Shown piece after piece: positions 29,622 through 37,697 of a DNA stretch of 64,000 bases. Position 1 is the first letter of the stretch, and the number at the start of each line of letters is the position of its first letter. The position numbers and the translations under genes were made by a program. The notes under the pieces were generated by a model that saw only the letters and a list, made by a program, of their open reading frames with translations, was not told the origin of the DNA and ran no database searches. The DNA is from Pseudomonas sp. KU43P (GTDB taxonomy: Bacteria > Pseudomonadota > Gammaproteobacteria > Pseudomonadales > Pseudomonadaceae), in contig NZ_AP019365.1 in the NCBI RefSeq assembly GCF_033095865.1, positions 564,001-628,000 on the forward strand. Reading direction: 5' to 3'.

Positions 29622-30524
29622 ATGAACGCGAATCAGCGGGCTAAGTTTGATGTGTTGAATACGCATATCGTAAACACTGTTGTTTTCCCTGGCGAGCTGA
29701 TAATCGTGGGTGACCCAAGCACGCCGTCCTGTACTGGCCATGAGGCATTTCTCATGGGGAAAGCGTTAGGAATACATCTTGACATCGAGTTGAACGGAGG
29801 CGGAATTGATGGGTTCTTCCTGGAGAACTATGAGTTGCTGCAGAGCTTGCTGACTCGTGCGTCCATAGGTGTAGGTGCAGCCAGTGACGCTTGGAGCAAG
29901 CATCTTGAGGCTATTAAAAAAACGCTAGAGGAAATTGAGCAACTTCATCGAAAATATTTGCATCAAGGTACGTTGAAGGCGCGTAATGAATTCTACGCGA
30001 GACGTACAGAATTATTTTTGAGATTAGAGACTCAGCTGAATAGCATGGCTGCCCATGGGGCGGGGTTGCGAAATCAGGGTAAGATCAAAAAAGCGCTGGG
30101 AATATCTACCAAAAGCTTTCTGCGCACCGGTGAGATCAATGGCTATGCAGAAAAAATCGCCGGCGTGACCAGGGCGGCGAGCTGGATAAAGAAAGGAACC
30201 TATTTAGGAATGGCGCTTGATGTTGTGTCAGCCGAGCTGTCCATTCGTAACGCTTGCACGCTTGGGCGAGAGGATGATTGTAGAAGGGCTAAGTATGTCG
30301 AGAGAAGTTCTCTCGTGGGAAGTTGGGGGGTTGGAGGAATGGCTGGGTATGCTGGTGGTTTCTTAGGGCCGATTGCGTGTGCTGCAGTGGGTATTCCTAC
30401 AGGAGGTGCAGGGACTGCCGCTTGTGTAGTGTTCGGCGGCGTTGCTGGAGGTATTGTAGGTGGGGCGTTAGGAGAAAAGGGGGGCGAGTTTTTGGGAGAG
30501 GTTTTATATGAGGTACTCCAATGA
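29622..30524 (+). CDS. Putative glycine-zipper T6SS effector, copy 2 (5' frameshift)
   Basis: The start matching copy 1 would be ATG 29552 (MSEARS), but this frame stops at 29576: 70 bases separate 29552 from the MNANQ codon, against 69 in copy 1, so one base was gained. The open frame starts at ATG 29622 (300 residues, MNANQRAKFDVLNTHIV) with only a weak ribosome-binding site. The N-terminal domain is highly similar to copy 1 (GELIIVGDPSTPSC, LDIELNGGGIDGFF). The C-terminal glycine-rich part is more divergent (GGFLGPIACAAVGIPTGGAG, GGVAGGIVGGALGEKGG). The toxin may be inactive or may start internally. Confidence 0.62.
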   Translation: MNANQRAKFDVLNTHIVNTVVFPGELIIVGDPSTPSCTGHEAFLMGKALGIHLDIELNGGGIDGFFLENYELLQSLLTRASIGVGAASDAWSKHLEAIKKTLEEIEQLHRKYLHQGTLKARNEFYARRTELFLRLETQLNSMAAHGAGLRNQGKIKKALGISTKSFLRTGEINGYAEKIAGVTRAASWIKKGTYLGMALDVVSAELSIRNACTLGREDDCRRAKYVERSSLVGSWGVGGMAGYAGGFLGPIACAAVGIPTGGAGTAACVVFGGVAGGIVGGALGEKGGEFLGEVLYEVLQ

Positions 30525-30895
30525 CCAATGTACAGGTCGCGGTACTCGGCGTGTGTTTGTTTGCGTCACCATTTTTAATGTTTGGGACGTGGATTGTAAT
30601 TGCATACCGCTTCCTTGATAAGGTTGAGGCAAGCTTCTCGAATAGTCCCATGGTTGTGGGAAACAAAGCAATATATGCCCATGCTGGTATGCTCGGGCAG
30701 ATTATGCGTTTGGGGTCAGTTTCCGCGATGTTGTCAATGAAGGATTTTTGCATTCGTAAAGGTATGTTAGACGCTGAAGATGTCCGCAATGCTCCCCAAG
30801 ACCTAAAAAAAATGCTGATTTGCTTATGGCTTGTTCACTTGTTGCTTTTTATATTGCTGGTGATGTTCTGTATCTGGATAAGTTTTCTGAGGTGA
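30521..30895 (+). CDS. Putative immunity membrane protein 3
   Basis: 124 residues. The ATGA overlap with the effector stop implies coupling. Two membrane helices (about 7-29 and 98-120) and the shared core YRFLDKVEASFSNSPMV, AGMLGQIMRLGSVSAMLSMK. It is the same family as 25492 and, more distantly, 24966. Proposed to protect against effector copy 2, by position. Confidence 0.62.
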   Translation: MTNVQVAVLGVCLFASPFLMFGTWIVIAYRFLDKVEASFSNSPMVVGNKAIYAHAGMLGQIMRLGSVSAMLSMKDFCIRKGMLDAEDVRNAPQDLKKMLICLWLVHLLLFILLVMFCIWISFLR

Positions 30896-30947
30896 CGTTT
30901 TCGATTTGGCGAAATCCAGTTTGGTCACAGACCTGTGCCCGTTCTCA

Positions 30948-31053
30948 TACTTCGTTCGCATAAAATCTGGTCGTCAACATATACACTGGCCACTCCGATG
31001 CCAATATAAATAACGCCGCATAGGGCATCGCCGCCGAGAACAGCAATTGTATG
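30948..31053 (-). pseudogene. Fragment 3: decayed 3' end of the iron ABC permease gene
   Basis: Aligns loosely with 31835-31950 (CATAAAATCTGGTCGTCAAC against the intact version, then ATAACGCCGCATAGGGC and CGCCGCCGAGAAC). Many substitutions make it much more decayed than fragment 2, so the insertion that produced it is probably older. Confidence 0.65.
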
Positions 31054-31123
31054 GTCGGGTGTTGTTTAGTGTACGTGATTACGGTGATACTAAATAGACA
31101 TAGGTCAAGGGAGCACAAGAGGC

Positions 31124-31780
31124 ATGTTGGAGAACAAAACCTTCAATCGGCTCGGAACCAACCATAAATTATCGGCGAACACCTACAATCTGATTCTCGG
31201 GGCCGTCCTGCTGTGGGGGTTTTCCGTCAATTGGTATCTGGTAATCACGGTGCCGGCCGAGACTATTCGGGCCGTCCCCATGATGCTGTTCTTGGTTGGC
31301 TACATGATCACAGCGTTAGCGGGGTGTGCTATCATCTTCAGATCTGAAAAGCCGCTGTATAGTTTCCTGGGCTATAACCTGATCGTGATTCCGGTCGGAT
31401 TATTACTTGTCATCGTCCTCCCGAACTACTCAGATCAAAACATCTTGAAGGCCTTACAAGCGACCGTCTTCCTGACCGTTGCCATGATGCTGCTGGGTAC
31501 TTCGTTTCCTCACTTCTTCAAACGTATCGAGGCGTCATTGTTCATAGCCTTGGTGGGCACGATTATCGTTGAGTTGGCGCAGGTTTGGCTATTCGGTATC
31601 CATCTCGCGGTAATGGATTGGATCACTGCATTGATATTCTGTGGCTATATCGGGCTTGATTGGGGGCGTGCGAACCAGATCGAGCGGACCGTGGATAACG
31701 CGATAGACAGCGCCGCATCGCTGTATCTGGACATCATTAATCTATTCCTGCGGGTTTTGCGGATCGTATCCAGGAAGTGA
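31124..31780 (+). CDS. BI-1-like (Bax inhibitor-1/YccA type) integral membrane protein
   Basis: 218 residues with about seven membrane helices. The spacing of helices and the ending LYLDIINLFLRVLRI are typical of the UPF0005/BI-1 family, whose members are proposed pH-sensitive calcium leak channels or FtsH-associated proteins. The sequence is divergent, so the family call is moderate. It lies between permease fragment 3 and the intact permease, as though it were another cargo gene of the island. It might be an immunity or stress gene; there is no direct evidence. Confidence 0.6.
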   Translation: MLENKTFNRLGTNHKLSANTYNLILGAVLLWGFSVNWYLVITVPAETIRAVPMMLFLVGYMITALAGCAIIFRSEKPLYSFLGYNLIVIPVGLLLVIVLPNYSDQNILKALQATVFLTVAMMLLGTSFPHFFKRIEASLFIALVGTIIVELAQVWLFGIHLAVMDWITALIFCGYIGLDWGRANQIERTVDNAIDSAASLYLDIINLFLRVLRIVSRK

Positions 31781-31830
31781 GTTGCCTTGGTGGCGAAATG
31801 CCCAGGCCGTATGGCGGTCTGGGCAAGCTT

Positions 31831-33396
31831 TCAAGCCTTATTCAAATACATCCGCGTGGTCAGCAGATAAACCGGCAGCCCCGATACCACAATCAACAAC
31901 GCCGCGTAGGGCGCCGCCGCCGCGAACTCGACGTTGGCAGTATGCGCCCAGACTTCAGTGGCCAGGGTGGTCATGCCCGTCGGGCTGAGCAGCAGGGTGG
32001 CAGTCAGCTCCTTCATGGCGTCAAGGAACACCAGGGCGAAGGCTGCTGCCAGGGCCGGGAAGATGATCGGCAGTGTCACCCGGCAGAACGCCGCGAAACT
32101 GCTGGCGCCCAGGGTGCGGGCCGCTTCTTCGAGCGTCGGCGATGCCTTGTTCAGCGCGGTGCGGACCGGCGCCTGGGCCAGTGGCAGGAACAGCAGCGCA
32201 TAAGCCAGCAGTAGCAGCGCGGTGGTCTGGTACAGCGCCGGCACGTAATGCAGCGAGAACACTACCAGCGACAGGGCGATCACCAGGCCGGGCAGGGCAT
32301 GCAGCAAATACGGCAGGCGTTCGGCCCACAGTGCCAGGCGGCCCTTGTAGCGCACTACCAGGAAGCTGACCGGTAGCGCCAGCAGCACGCAGAAGCCTGC
32401 ACCACCCAGCGACACCGACAGCGAAGTCAGGAGCGCTTTGCTGATCGCCGCCACCGGGAAGGCTGCCGACGACCCCACGCTCAGCCAGTATCCCAGCATG
32501 GCCAGCGGAATGCCGCTACCGAGAATCGCCAGGCCCAGGCAGAACAGTTGCGCCAATGGCATCCGGCCACGCAGTCGCACCGGCTGCCCACGGCGCGCCA
32601 CGCCCTGGCCGATGCGCACGTGTCGGGCCTTGCCGCGCACGCGCAGTTCCAGCCACAGCGTCAGCAGGCACAGTGCCAGGAGCACGGCCGAGAGCATCGC
32701 GGCATTGGCGTTGCTGAACTCCAGTTCGAACTGCTGGTAGATCGCCGTGGTGAAGGTCTGCAGGCCAAGGATCGACAGCGCGCCGAACTCGACCAGCATG
32801 TGCAAGGCGATCAGCAGCGCGCCGCCGAGCACCGACGGCCACAACAGCGGCAGGGTGATCTTGCGGAACACGCCCCAGCGGCTGTAGCCCAGGGTGCGCG
32901 CCGACTCTTCAAGCGAAGTGTCGAGGTTGCGCAAGGTCGCTGCCACCGGCAGGAACACCAGCGGGTACTTGGACAGCGCCATGACCAGGATCGCACCACC
33001 CAGGCCTTCGAAGTCCGAGCTCAGCGACACCCAGGTGAAGCTGCTGACGAACGACGGCACGGCGAACGGCAGGCACAGCACCACGCCCCACAGCCGGCGG
33101 CCGGGCAGGTTGCTGCGCTCGAGCAGCCAGGCCAGGGCCAGGCCAACTACCATGCACGCCAGCGTCACCCCCGCCATCAGCATCAGAGTGTTACGCATCA
33201 ACCCCCAGACGAACGGGCGCCAGAGCAGGTGCAGGGCCTCGCGCCAGCCGGCCTCCCAGGCTTTCATGGCAACGTACAGCAACGGCAGCACGCTCATCGC
33301 CACCAGGAGCAGCACAGGTAGCACCACCCAGATCGAGGGGCGCTTGCGGCGCGGCACGAAACGTACCGGCACCGGCTCTGATAGGGCGGCAGTCAT
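31831..33396 (-). CDS. fbpB: Iron(III) ABC transporter permease
   Basis: 521 residues, about 12 membrane helices, two binding-protein-dependent permease domains each with an EAA loop (LEESARTLGYSRWGVFRKIT near 165 and LEEAARTLGASSFAAFCRVT near 420). Fused double permeases of this type work with FbpA-like binding proteins to import ferric iron. Its start overlaps the stop of the binding-protein gene (ATGA). No ATPase gene is adjacent. Its 3' part has been copied three times within the T6SS island upstream. Confidence 0.92.
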   Translation of the reverse strand: MTAALSEPVPVRFVPRRKRPSIWVVLPVLLLVAMSVLPLLYVAMKAWEAGWREALHLLWRPFVWGLMRNTLMLMAGVTLACMVVGLALAWLLERSNLPGRRLWGVVLCLPFAVPSFVSSFTWVSLSSDFEGLGGAILVMALSKYPLVFLPVAATLRNLDTSLEESARTLGYSRWGVFRKITLPLLWPSVLGGALLIALHMLVEFGALSILGLQTFTTAIYQQFELEFSNANAAMLSAVLLALCLLTLWLELRVRGKARHVRIGQGVARRGQPVRLRGRMPLAQLFCLGLAILGSGIPLAMLGYWLSVGSSAAFPVAAISKALLTSLSVSLGGAGFCVLLALPVSFLVVRYKGRLALWAERLPYLLHALPGLVIALSLVVFSLHYVPALYQTTALLLLAYALLFLPLAQAPVRTALNKASPTLEEAARTLGASSFAAFCRVTLPIIFPALAAAFALVFLDAMKELTATLLLSPTGMTTLATEVWAHTANVEFAAAAPYAALLIVVSGLPVYLLTTRMYLNKA

Positions 33397-34409
33397 CAGA
33401 GCAGGCCGACCTCGCGTTCAAGCTCGATCGCTTCCTCGGCATTGCCCAGGTCGGCTGGCGAGATCTTCGGCGGGCGCAGGTCCTCGAACGGCTTCAGGCC
33501 GCGGTCGGAGACCATGCCCTTGTGCAGCGGGTATTCAGCGGTGGTCTGGGTGATCACGCGCTGGCCTTCTTCACTGGCCATCCAGTTGAGCAGGGCCTGG
33601 GATTCTTTCGGGTGCTTGCTGGCCTTGACCACGGCGGCGCCGGAGATGGTGACCAGGTTGCCGGCATCGCCATCGGCCAGGTAATAGAGTTTGGTGTCCA
33701 GCTTGCCGCGCTCACGCTGCAGCGCATACCAGTAGTAGTTGTTCACCAGTACCGCAGCGACTTCGCCTTTTTCCACGGCCTTGAGGGCGACCATGTTGTT
33801 GGTGTAGGTCTTGCCGAAGGCCTTCAGGCCGGTCAGCCATTCTTCGGTGGCTTCACGCCCGTGCATCTTCAGGATGGCCACGGCCTGCTCCTGAAAGGCG
33901 CCGCTGGTCGGTACATAGCCGACGCGCCCTTCCCACTCCGGGTTGGCGAAGTCCATGACCGTGGTCGGCAGGTCTTTCTCGTCGACCTTCTTCGGGTTGA
34001 ATACCACGATGCGGGTACGGGCGGTGATGCCCATCCAGGTGCCGTTGGCGCCTACGTACTCCTTGGGCACCATGTTCGCGGTGGCGTCATCGATCTTCGC
34101 CAGCAGGCCCAGTTCACCCAGGTTGTTCAGCGGCGGGGATTCTTCGGTGTAGATGATGTCGGCCGGCGAACGGTCGCCTTCCTCGATGATCTGGCTGGCC
34201 AGCTGGTTGCTGCTGCCCTTGCGGATATTGATGTGGATGCCGGTCTTGGCCTCGTAGGCCTTGGCGATGGCTTCGCCGATTTCCTTGTGCTGACCGTTGT
34301 ACATGGTCAGGGTGACCGGGTCGTCTGCCATGGCGGCCGGAGCGCCGATCACCAGGCTCAGAACTGCGGCAGCCAAGGTGCGCATCAGCGGTTGCGGGCG
34401 GATCGTCAT
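33396..34409 (-). CDS. fbpA: Iron(III) ABC transporter substrate-binding protein
   Basis: About 337 residues from ATG 34409, with a signal peptide cut near AMADDPVTL (about 25). Periplasmic class II binding protein; the NNYYWY segment near 215 supplies the adjacent tyrosines that coordinate ferric iron in FbpA proteins. Partner of the permease downstream. A longer frame reaching 34514 is rejected because it would put 35 residues before the signal peptide. Confidence 0.92.
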   Translation of the reverse strand: MTIRPQPLMRTLAAAVLSLVIGAPAAMADDPVTLTMYNGQHKEIGEAIAKAYEAKTGIHINIRKGSSNQLASQIIEEGDRSPADIIYTEESPPLNNLGELGLLAKIDDATANMVPKEYVGANGTWMGITARTRIVVFNPKKVDEKDLPTTVMDFANPEWEGRVGYVPTSGAFQEQAVAILKMHGREATEEWLTGLKAFGKTYTNNMVALKAVEKGEVAAVLVNNYYWYALQRERGKLDTKLYYLADGDAGNLVTISGAAVVKASKHPKESQALLNWMASEEGQRVITQTTAEYPLHKGMVSDRGLKPFEDLRPPKISPADLGNAEEAIELEREVGLL

Positions 34410-34442
34410 GCGGGTACTTCCTCGCTTACGGCTACATATTCG

Positions 34443-34468
34443 GAAACAATGGTAAACGAAATTGTTTC
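34443..34468 (-). promoter_or_regulatory. Inverted repeat upstream of the iron transporter genes
   Basis: GAAACAAT (34443-34450) and ATTGTTTC (34461-34468) form a perfect 8-bp inverted repeat with 10 bases between, 34 bases before the fbpA start. A Fur site would be expected here; the sequence does not match the 19-bp Fur consensus well, so the binder is open. Confidence 0.4.
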
Positions 34469-34560
34469 TCAAGTGGCCGAGTGACGAGAAATTCATGGGC
34501 AGACCATGGTGCAAGGGTTACACGGGTCGGCGAGGGGGAGGGGCATAAATCGCAGGCAAG

Positions 34561-34590
34561 AAAAAACCCACTAGCAAGCTAGTGGGTTTT
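34561..34590 (-). terminator. Intrinsic terminator of the tRNA-Leu transcription unit
   Basis: ACCCACTAGC (34566-34575) and GCTAGTGGGT (34578-34587) form a perfect 10-bp stem. The A run at 34561-34566 reads as a U tract on the minus strand, just after the second tRNA. The T run on the other side could let it work in both directions. Confidence 0.85.
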
Positions 34591-34594
34591 TGTA

Positions 34595-34681
34595 TGGTGC
34601 CCAGGAGAAGACTCGAACTTCCACGACCGTTAAGTCACTGATACCTGAAACCAGCGCGTCTACCAATTCCGCCACCTGGGC
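34595..34681 (-). tRNA. tRNA-Leu (CAG), distal copy
   Basis: 87 nt read on the minus strand, starting GCCCAGGTGGCGGAATTGGT and ending CTCCTGGGCACCA with encoded CCA. The anticodon loop TTCAGGT between stems CTGGT and ATCAG gives anticodon CAG. The long variable arm is typical of class II tRNA-Leu. It differs from the upstream copy only in the variable arm (TTAA loop against GCAA). Confidence 0.95.
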
Positions 34682-34768
34682 AAAGCTTTACATCATCTGA
34701 TGAAGGCGACTATCGTTCGCTTTCACACAGTAGTAACAGATCCTTGGTCATCTGTTACTTGAAATACT

Positions 34769-34855
34769 TGGTGCCCAGGAGAAGACTCGAACTTCCACGA
34801 CCTTGCGGTCACTGATACCTGAAACCAGCGCGTCTACCAATTCCGCCACCTGGGC
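34769..34855 (-). tRNA. tRNA-Leu (CAG), promoter-proximal copy
   Basis: 87 nt, identical to the copy at 34595-34681 except in the variable-arm loop and its closing pair. Same anticodon loop TTCAGGT and encoded CCA. It is transcribed first, from the promoter at 34936-34964; 87 bases separate the two tRNAs. Confidence 0.95.
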
Positions 34856-34935
34856 ACACATTCGAGATTACAAGATGCTTTACAGCGCCGTTCATCTCTA
34901 CTACAACTTCGGGGTTGTCCGTCGTTGTGGTGCGC

Positions 34936-34964
34936 ACTATACGGACGCTCCCAGGGGCTGTAAA
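34936..34964 (-). promoter_or_regulatory. Sigma-70 promoter of the tRNA-Leu genes
   Basis: On the minus strand TTTACA (34964-34959), a 17-base spacer, and TATAGT (34941-34936). Both hexamers are 5/6 matches, and the site is 81 bases before the first tRNA. Confidence 0.75.
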
Positions 34965-35126
34965 CCCCCCAGGCAAAAAAAAATTCAAAAAATTCAACTT
35001 GTTGATTCCACAGCGCTATTGCTGCTTGCTGGACATGCCGTTGGGGCTGTCCAAGGCTGACATTTCCGGTTTCAATACGCCTATGCCAGAATTCCTATCT
35101 ATATACCCCAAGGTGAACCCCTTCTG

Positions 35127-37697
35127 ATGGCCGATTGGCAATCCCTCGATCCCGAGGCCGCTCGCGAAGCGGAAAAATACGACAACCCCATTCCCAGCCG
35201 TGAGCTGATCCTGCAGCGCCTTGCCGACCGTGGTGAGCCGGCGGCGCGCGAGGAGCTGGCGGCAGAGTTCGGTCTTCACGAAGAAGACCAGATCGAAGCC
35301 CTGCGCCGCCGCCTGCGGGCCATGGAGCGCGACGGCCAGCTTATCTATACCCGGCGCGGCACCTATGCCCCGGTAGACAAACTGGACCTGATCTGCGGTC
35401 GCGTCTCCGGCCACCGCGATGGCTTCGGCTTCCTTATTCCCGACGATGGCAGCGAAGACCTGTTCCTCAGCCCGTCGCAAATGCGCCTGGTGTTCGATGG
35501 CGACCGCGCCCTGGCCCGGGTTTCCGGCGTCGACCGCCGTGGCCGCCGCGAAGGTGTGCTGGTAGAAGTCATCTCCCGTGCCCATGAAAGCGTGGTCGGT
35601 CGCTATTTCGAAGAAGGTGGCATCGGCTACGTGACCCCGGACAACCCGAAGATCCAGCAGGAAGTGCTGGTGACCGCCGGGCGTAACGGTGGCGCCAAGA
35701 TTGGCCAGTTCGTCGAGATCAAGATCACCCACTGGCCGAACCCGCGCTTCCAGCCGCAAGGCGACGTGGTCGAGGTCATCGGCAACTACATGGCGCCGGG
35801 CATGGAAATCGACGTTGCCCTGCGCAGCTATGATATCCCGCACGTCTGGCCCAAGGACGTGATCAAGGAAGCGCGCAAGTTCCGCTCCGAAGTCGAAGAG
35901 AAGGACAAGGAAAAGCGCATCGACCTGCGCCACCTGCCGTTCGTCACCATCGACGGCGAGGACGCCCGCGACTTCGACGATGCCGTCTATTGCGAACCGC
36001 TCGGCAAGCTGCGCCTGTTCTCCGGTGGCTGGCGCCTGTATGTCGCCATCGCCGACGTGTCCAGCTATGTTCGCCTGGGCTCGGCCCTGGACGTCGAGGC
36101 TCAGCAGCGCGGTAACTCGGTGTACTTCCCTGAGCGCGTGGTGCCAATGCTCCCCGAGGAGCTGTCCAACGGCCTGTGCTCGCTGAATCCTCACGTCGAT
36201 CGCCTTGCCATGGTCTGCGAAATGACCATGAACAAGGCTGGCCAGATGGTCGACTACCAGTTCTACGAAGGGGTGATCCACTCCCATGCGCGCCTGACCT
36301 ACAACAAGGTCAGCAGCATGCTCGAACACGCCCGCACCCGCGAGGGCAAGGCGCTGCGCGAGGAGTACAAGGAAGTCCTGCCGGACCTGAAGAACCTGTA
36401 CAACCTGTACAAGGTGCTGGTCGATGCCCGTCACGCCCGTGGCGCGATCGATTTCGAGACACAGGAAACCCGCATCATCTTCGGTGACGAGCGCAAGATC
36501 GCGGAAATCCGCCCGACCGTGCGCAACGATGCCCACAAGCTGATCGAGGAATGCATGCTGGCGGCCAACGTCGCTACTGCCGAGTTCCTGCACAAGCACG
36601 GCGTGCCGGCGCTGTACCGCGTGCACGATGGCCCGCCACCGGAGCGCCTGGAAAAGCTGCGTGCCTTCCTGGGTGAACTGGGCCTGAGCCTGCACAAGGG
36701 CAAGGACCCTTCGCCGAAGGATTACCAGGCCCTGTTGGCGAGCATTGCCGGGCGCCCGGACTTCCACCTGATCCAGACCGTGATGCTGCGCTCGCTGAGC
36801 CAGGCGGTGTACAGCACCGACAACAATGGTCACTTCGGCTTGAACTACGAGGCGTACACCCACTTCACCTCGCCGATCCGTCGTTACCCGGACCTGCTGG
36901 TGCACCGCGCCATCCGCAGCATCATCCGCTCCAAGGTCGATACCCCGCACGTCAAGCGCGCGGGCGCCATGAGCATTCCCAAGGCGCGTATCTACCCTTA
37001 CGACGTGAACACCCTCGATCAGCTCGGCGAGCAGTGCTCGATGACCGAGCGCCGAGCCGACGAAGCCACCCGCGACGTGGTCAACTGGCTCAAGTGCGAG
37101 TTCATGAAGGATCGCGTAGGCGAGACTTTCCCGGGTGTGATCACCGCTGTCACCGGTTTCGGTCTGTTTGTGGAGCTGACCGATATCTACGTCGAGGGAC
37201 TGGTGCACGTCAGTGCGCTGCCGGGCGACTACTACCACTTCGACCCTGTGCATCACCGCCTGTCGGGTGAGCGTACCGGGCGCAGCTTCCGCCTGGGTGA
37301 CACCATCGAGGTCAAGGTCATGCGCGTCGACCTCGACGAACGCAAGATCGACTTCGAAGTGTCCGAGCAGCAGCTCGCTGCGCCGATTGGGCGCAAGGGC
37401 CGTGGTGCGGCACCCGCAGGTGACCAGCAGCCGGTGGTGGAGGCCAAGGCCACGCCGAAGCCGCGCAGCCGCAAGAGCGAAACCGCCGAAGCGTACTTCC
37501 CGAAAGACGCTGTTCAGCGCAATGCCGAAGTGCGCAAGAGCCGCGAAATGAAGAAGGCGCTGATGAGCGAGGCGCGCACTGGCGGCCATGCCAGCAGCAA
37601 GTCGGAAAAGGGCGGCAAGCCTTCCGGCAAACCGACCAAGCACCGTAAAGGTCCGCCGAAGTCCGGCGCGCCACGCAAGAGCAAGAACAAGTCATGA
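35127..37697 (+). CDS. rnr: Ribonuclease R
   Basis: 856 residues. N-terminal winged-helix region, two cold-shock domains (HRDGFGFLIPDDGSEDLFLS near 95-115), the RNB catalytic domain with DGEDARDFDDAV (about 272-284), an S1 domain (about 670-750) and a Lys/Arg/Gly-rich basic tail. A 3'-5' exonuclease that degrades structured RNA and takes part in rRNA quality control. rlmB overlaps its stop, the usual order. Confidence 0.97.
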   Translation: MADWQSLDPEAAREAEKYDNPIPSRELILQRLADRGEPAAREELAAEFGLHEEDQIEALRRRLRAMERDGQLIYTRRGTYAPVDKLDLICGRVSGHRDGFGFLIPDDGSEDLFLSPSQMRLVFDGDRALARVSGVDRRGRREGVLVEVISRAHESVVGRYFEEGGIGYVTPDNPKIQQEVLVTAGRNGGAKIGQFVEIKITHWPNPRFQPQGDVVEVIGNYMAPGMEIDVALRSYDIPHVWPKDVIKEARKFRSEVEEKDKEKRIDLRHLPFVTIDGEDARDFDDAVYCEPLGKLRLFSGGWRLYVAIADVSSYVRLGSALDVEAQQRGNSVYFPERVVPMLPEELSNGLCSLNPHVDRLAMVCEMTMNKAGQMVDYQFYEGVIHSHARLTYNKVSSMLEHARTREGKALREEYKEVLPDLKNLYNLYKVLVDARHARGAIDFETQETRIIFGDERKIAEIRPTVRNDAHKLIEECMLAANVATAEFLHKHGVPALYRVHDGPPPERLEKLRAFLGELGLSLHKGKDPSPKDYQALLASIAGRPDFHLIQTVMLRSLSQAVYSTDNNGHFGLNYEAYTHFTSPIRRYPDLLVHRAIRSIIRSKVDTPHVKRAGAMSIPKARIYPYDVNTLDQLGEQCSMTERRADEATRDVVNWLKCEFMKDRVGETFPGVITAVTGFGLFVELTDIYVEGLVHVSALPGDYYHFDPVHHRLSGERTGRSFRLGDTIEVKVMRVDLDERKIDFEVSEQQLAAPIGRKGRGAAPAGDQQPVVEAKATPKPRSRKSETAEAYFPKDAVQRNAEVRKSREMKKALMSEARTGGHASSKSEKGGKPSGKPTKHRKGPPKSGAPRKSKNKS

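Noticed and set aside
35016..37643. 875-residue minus-strand open frame
   Set aside because: Antisense shadow over rnr.
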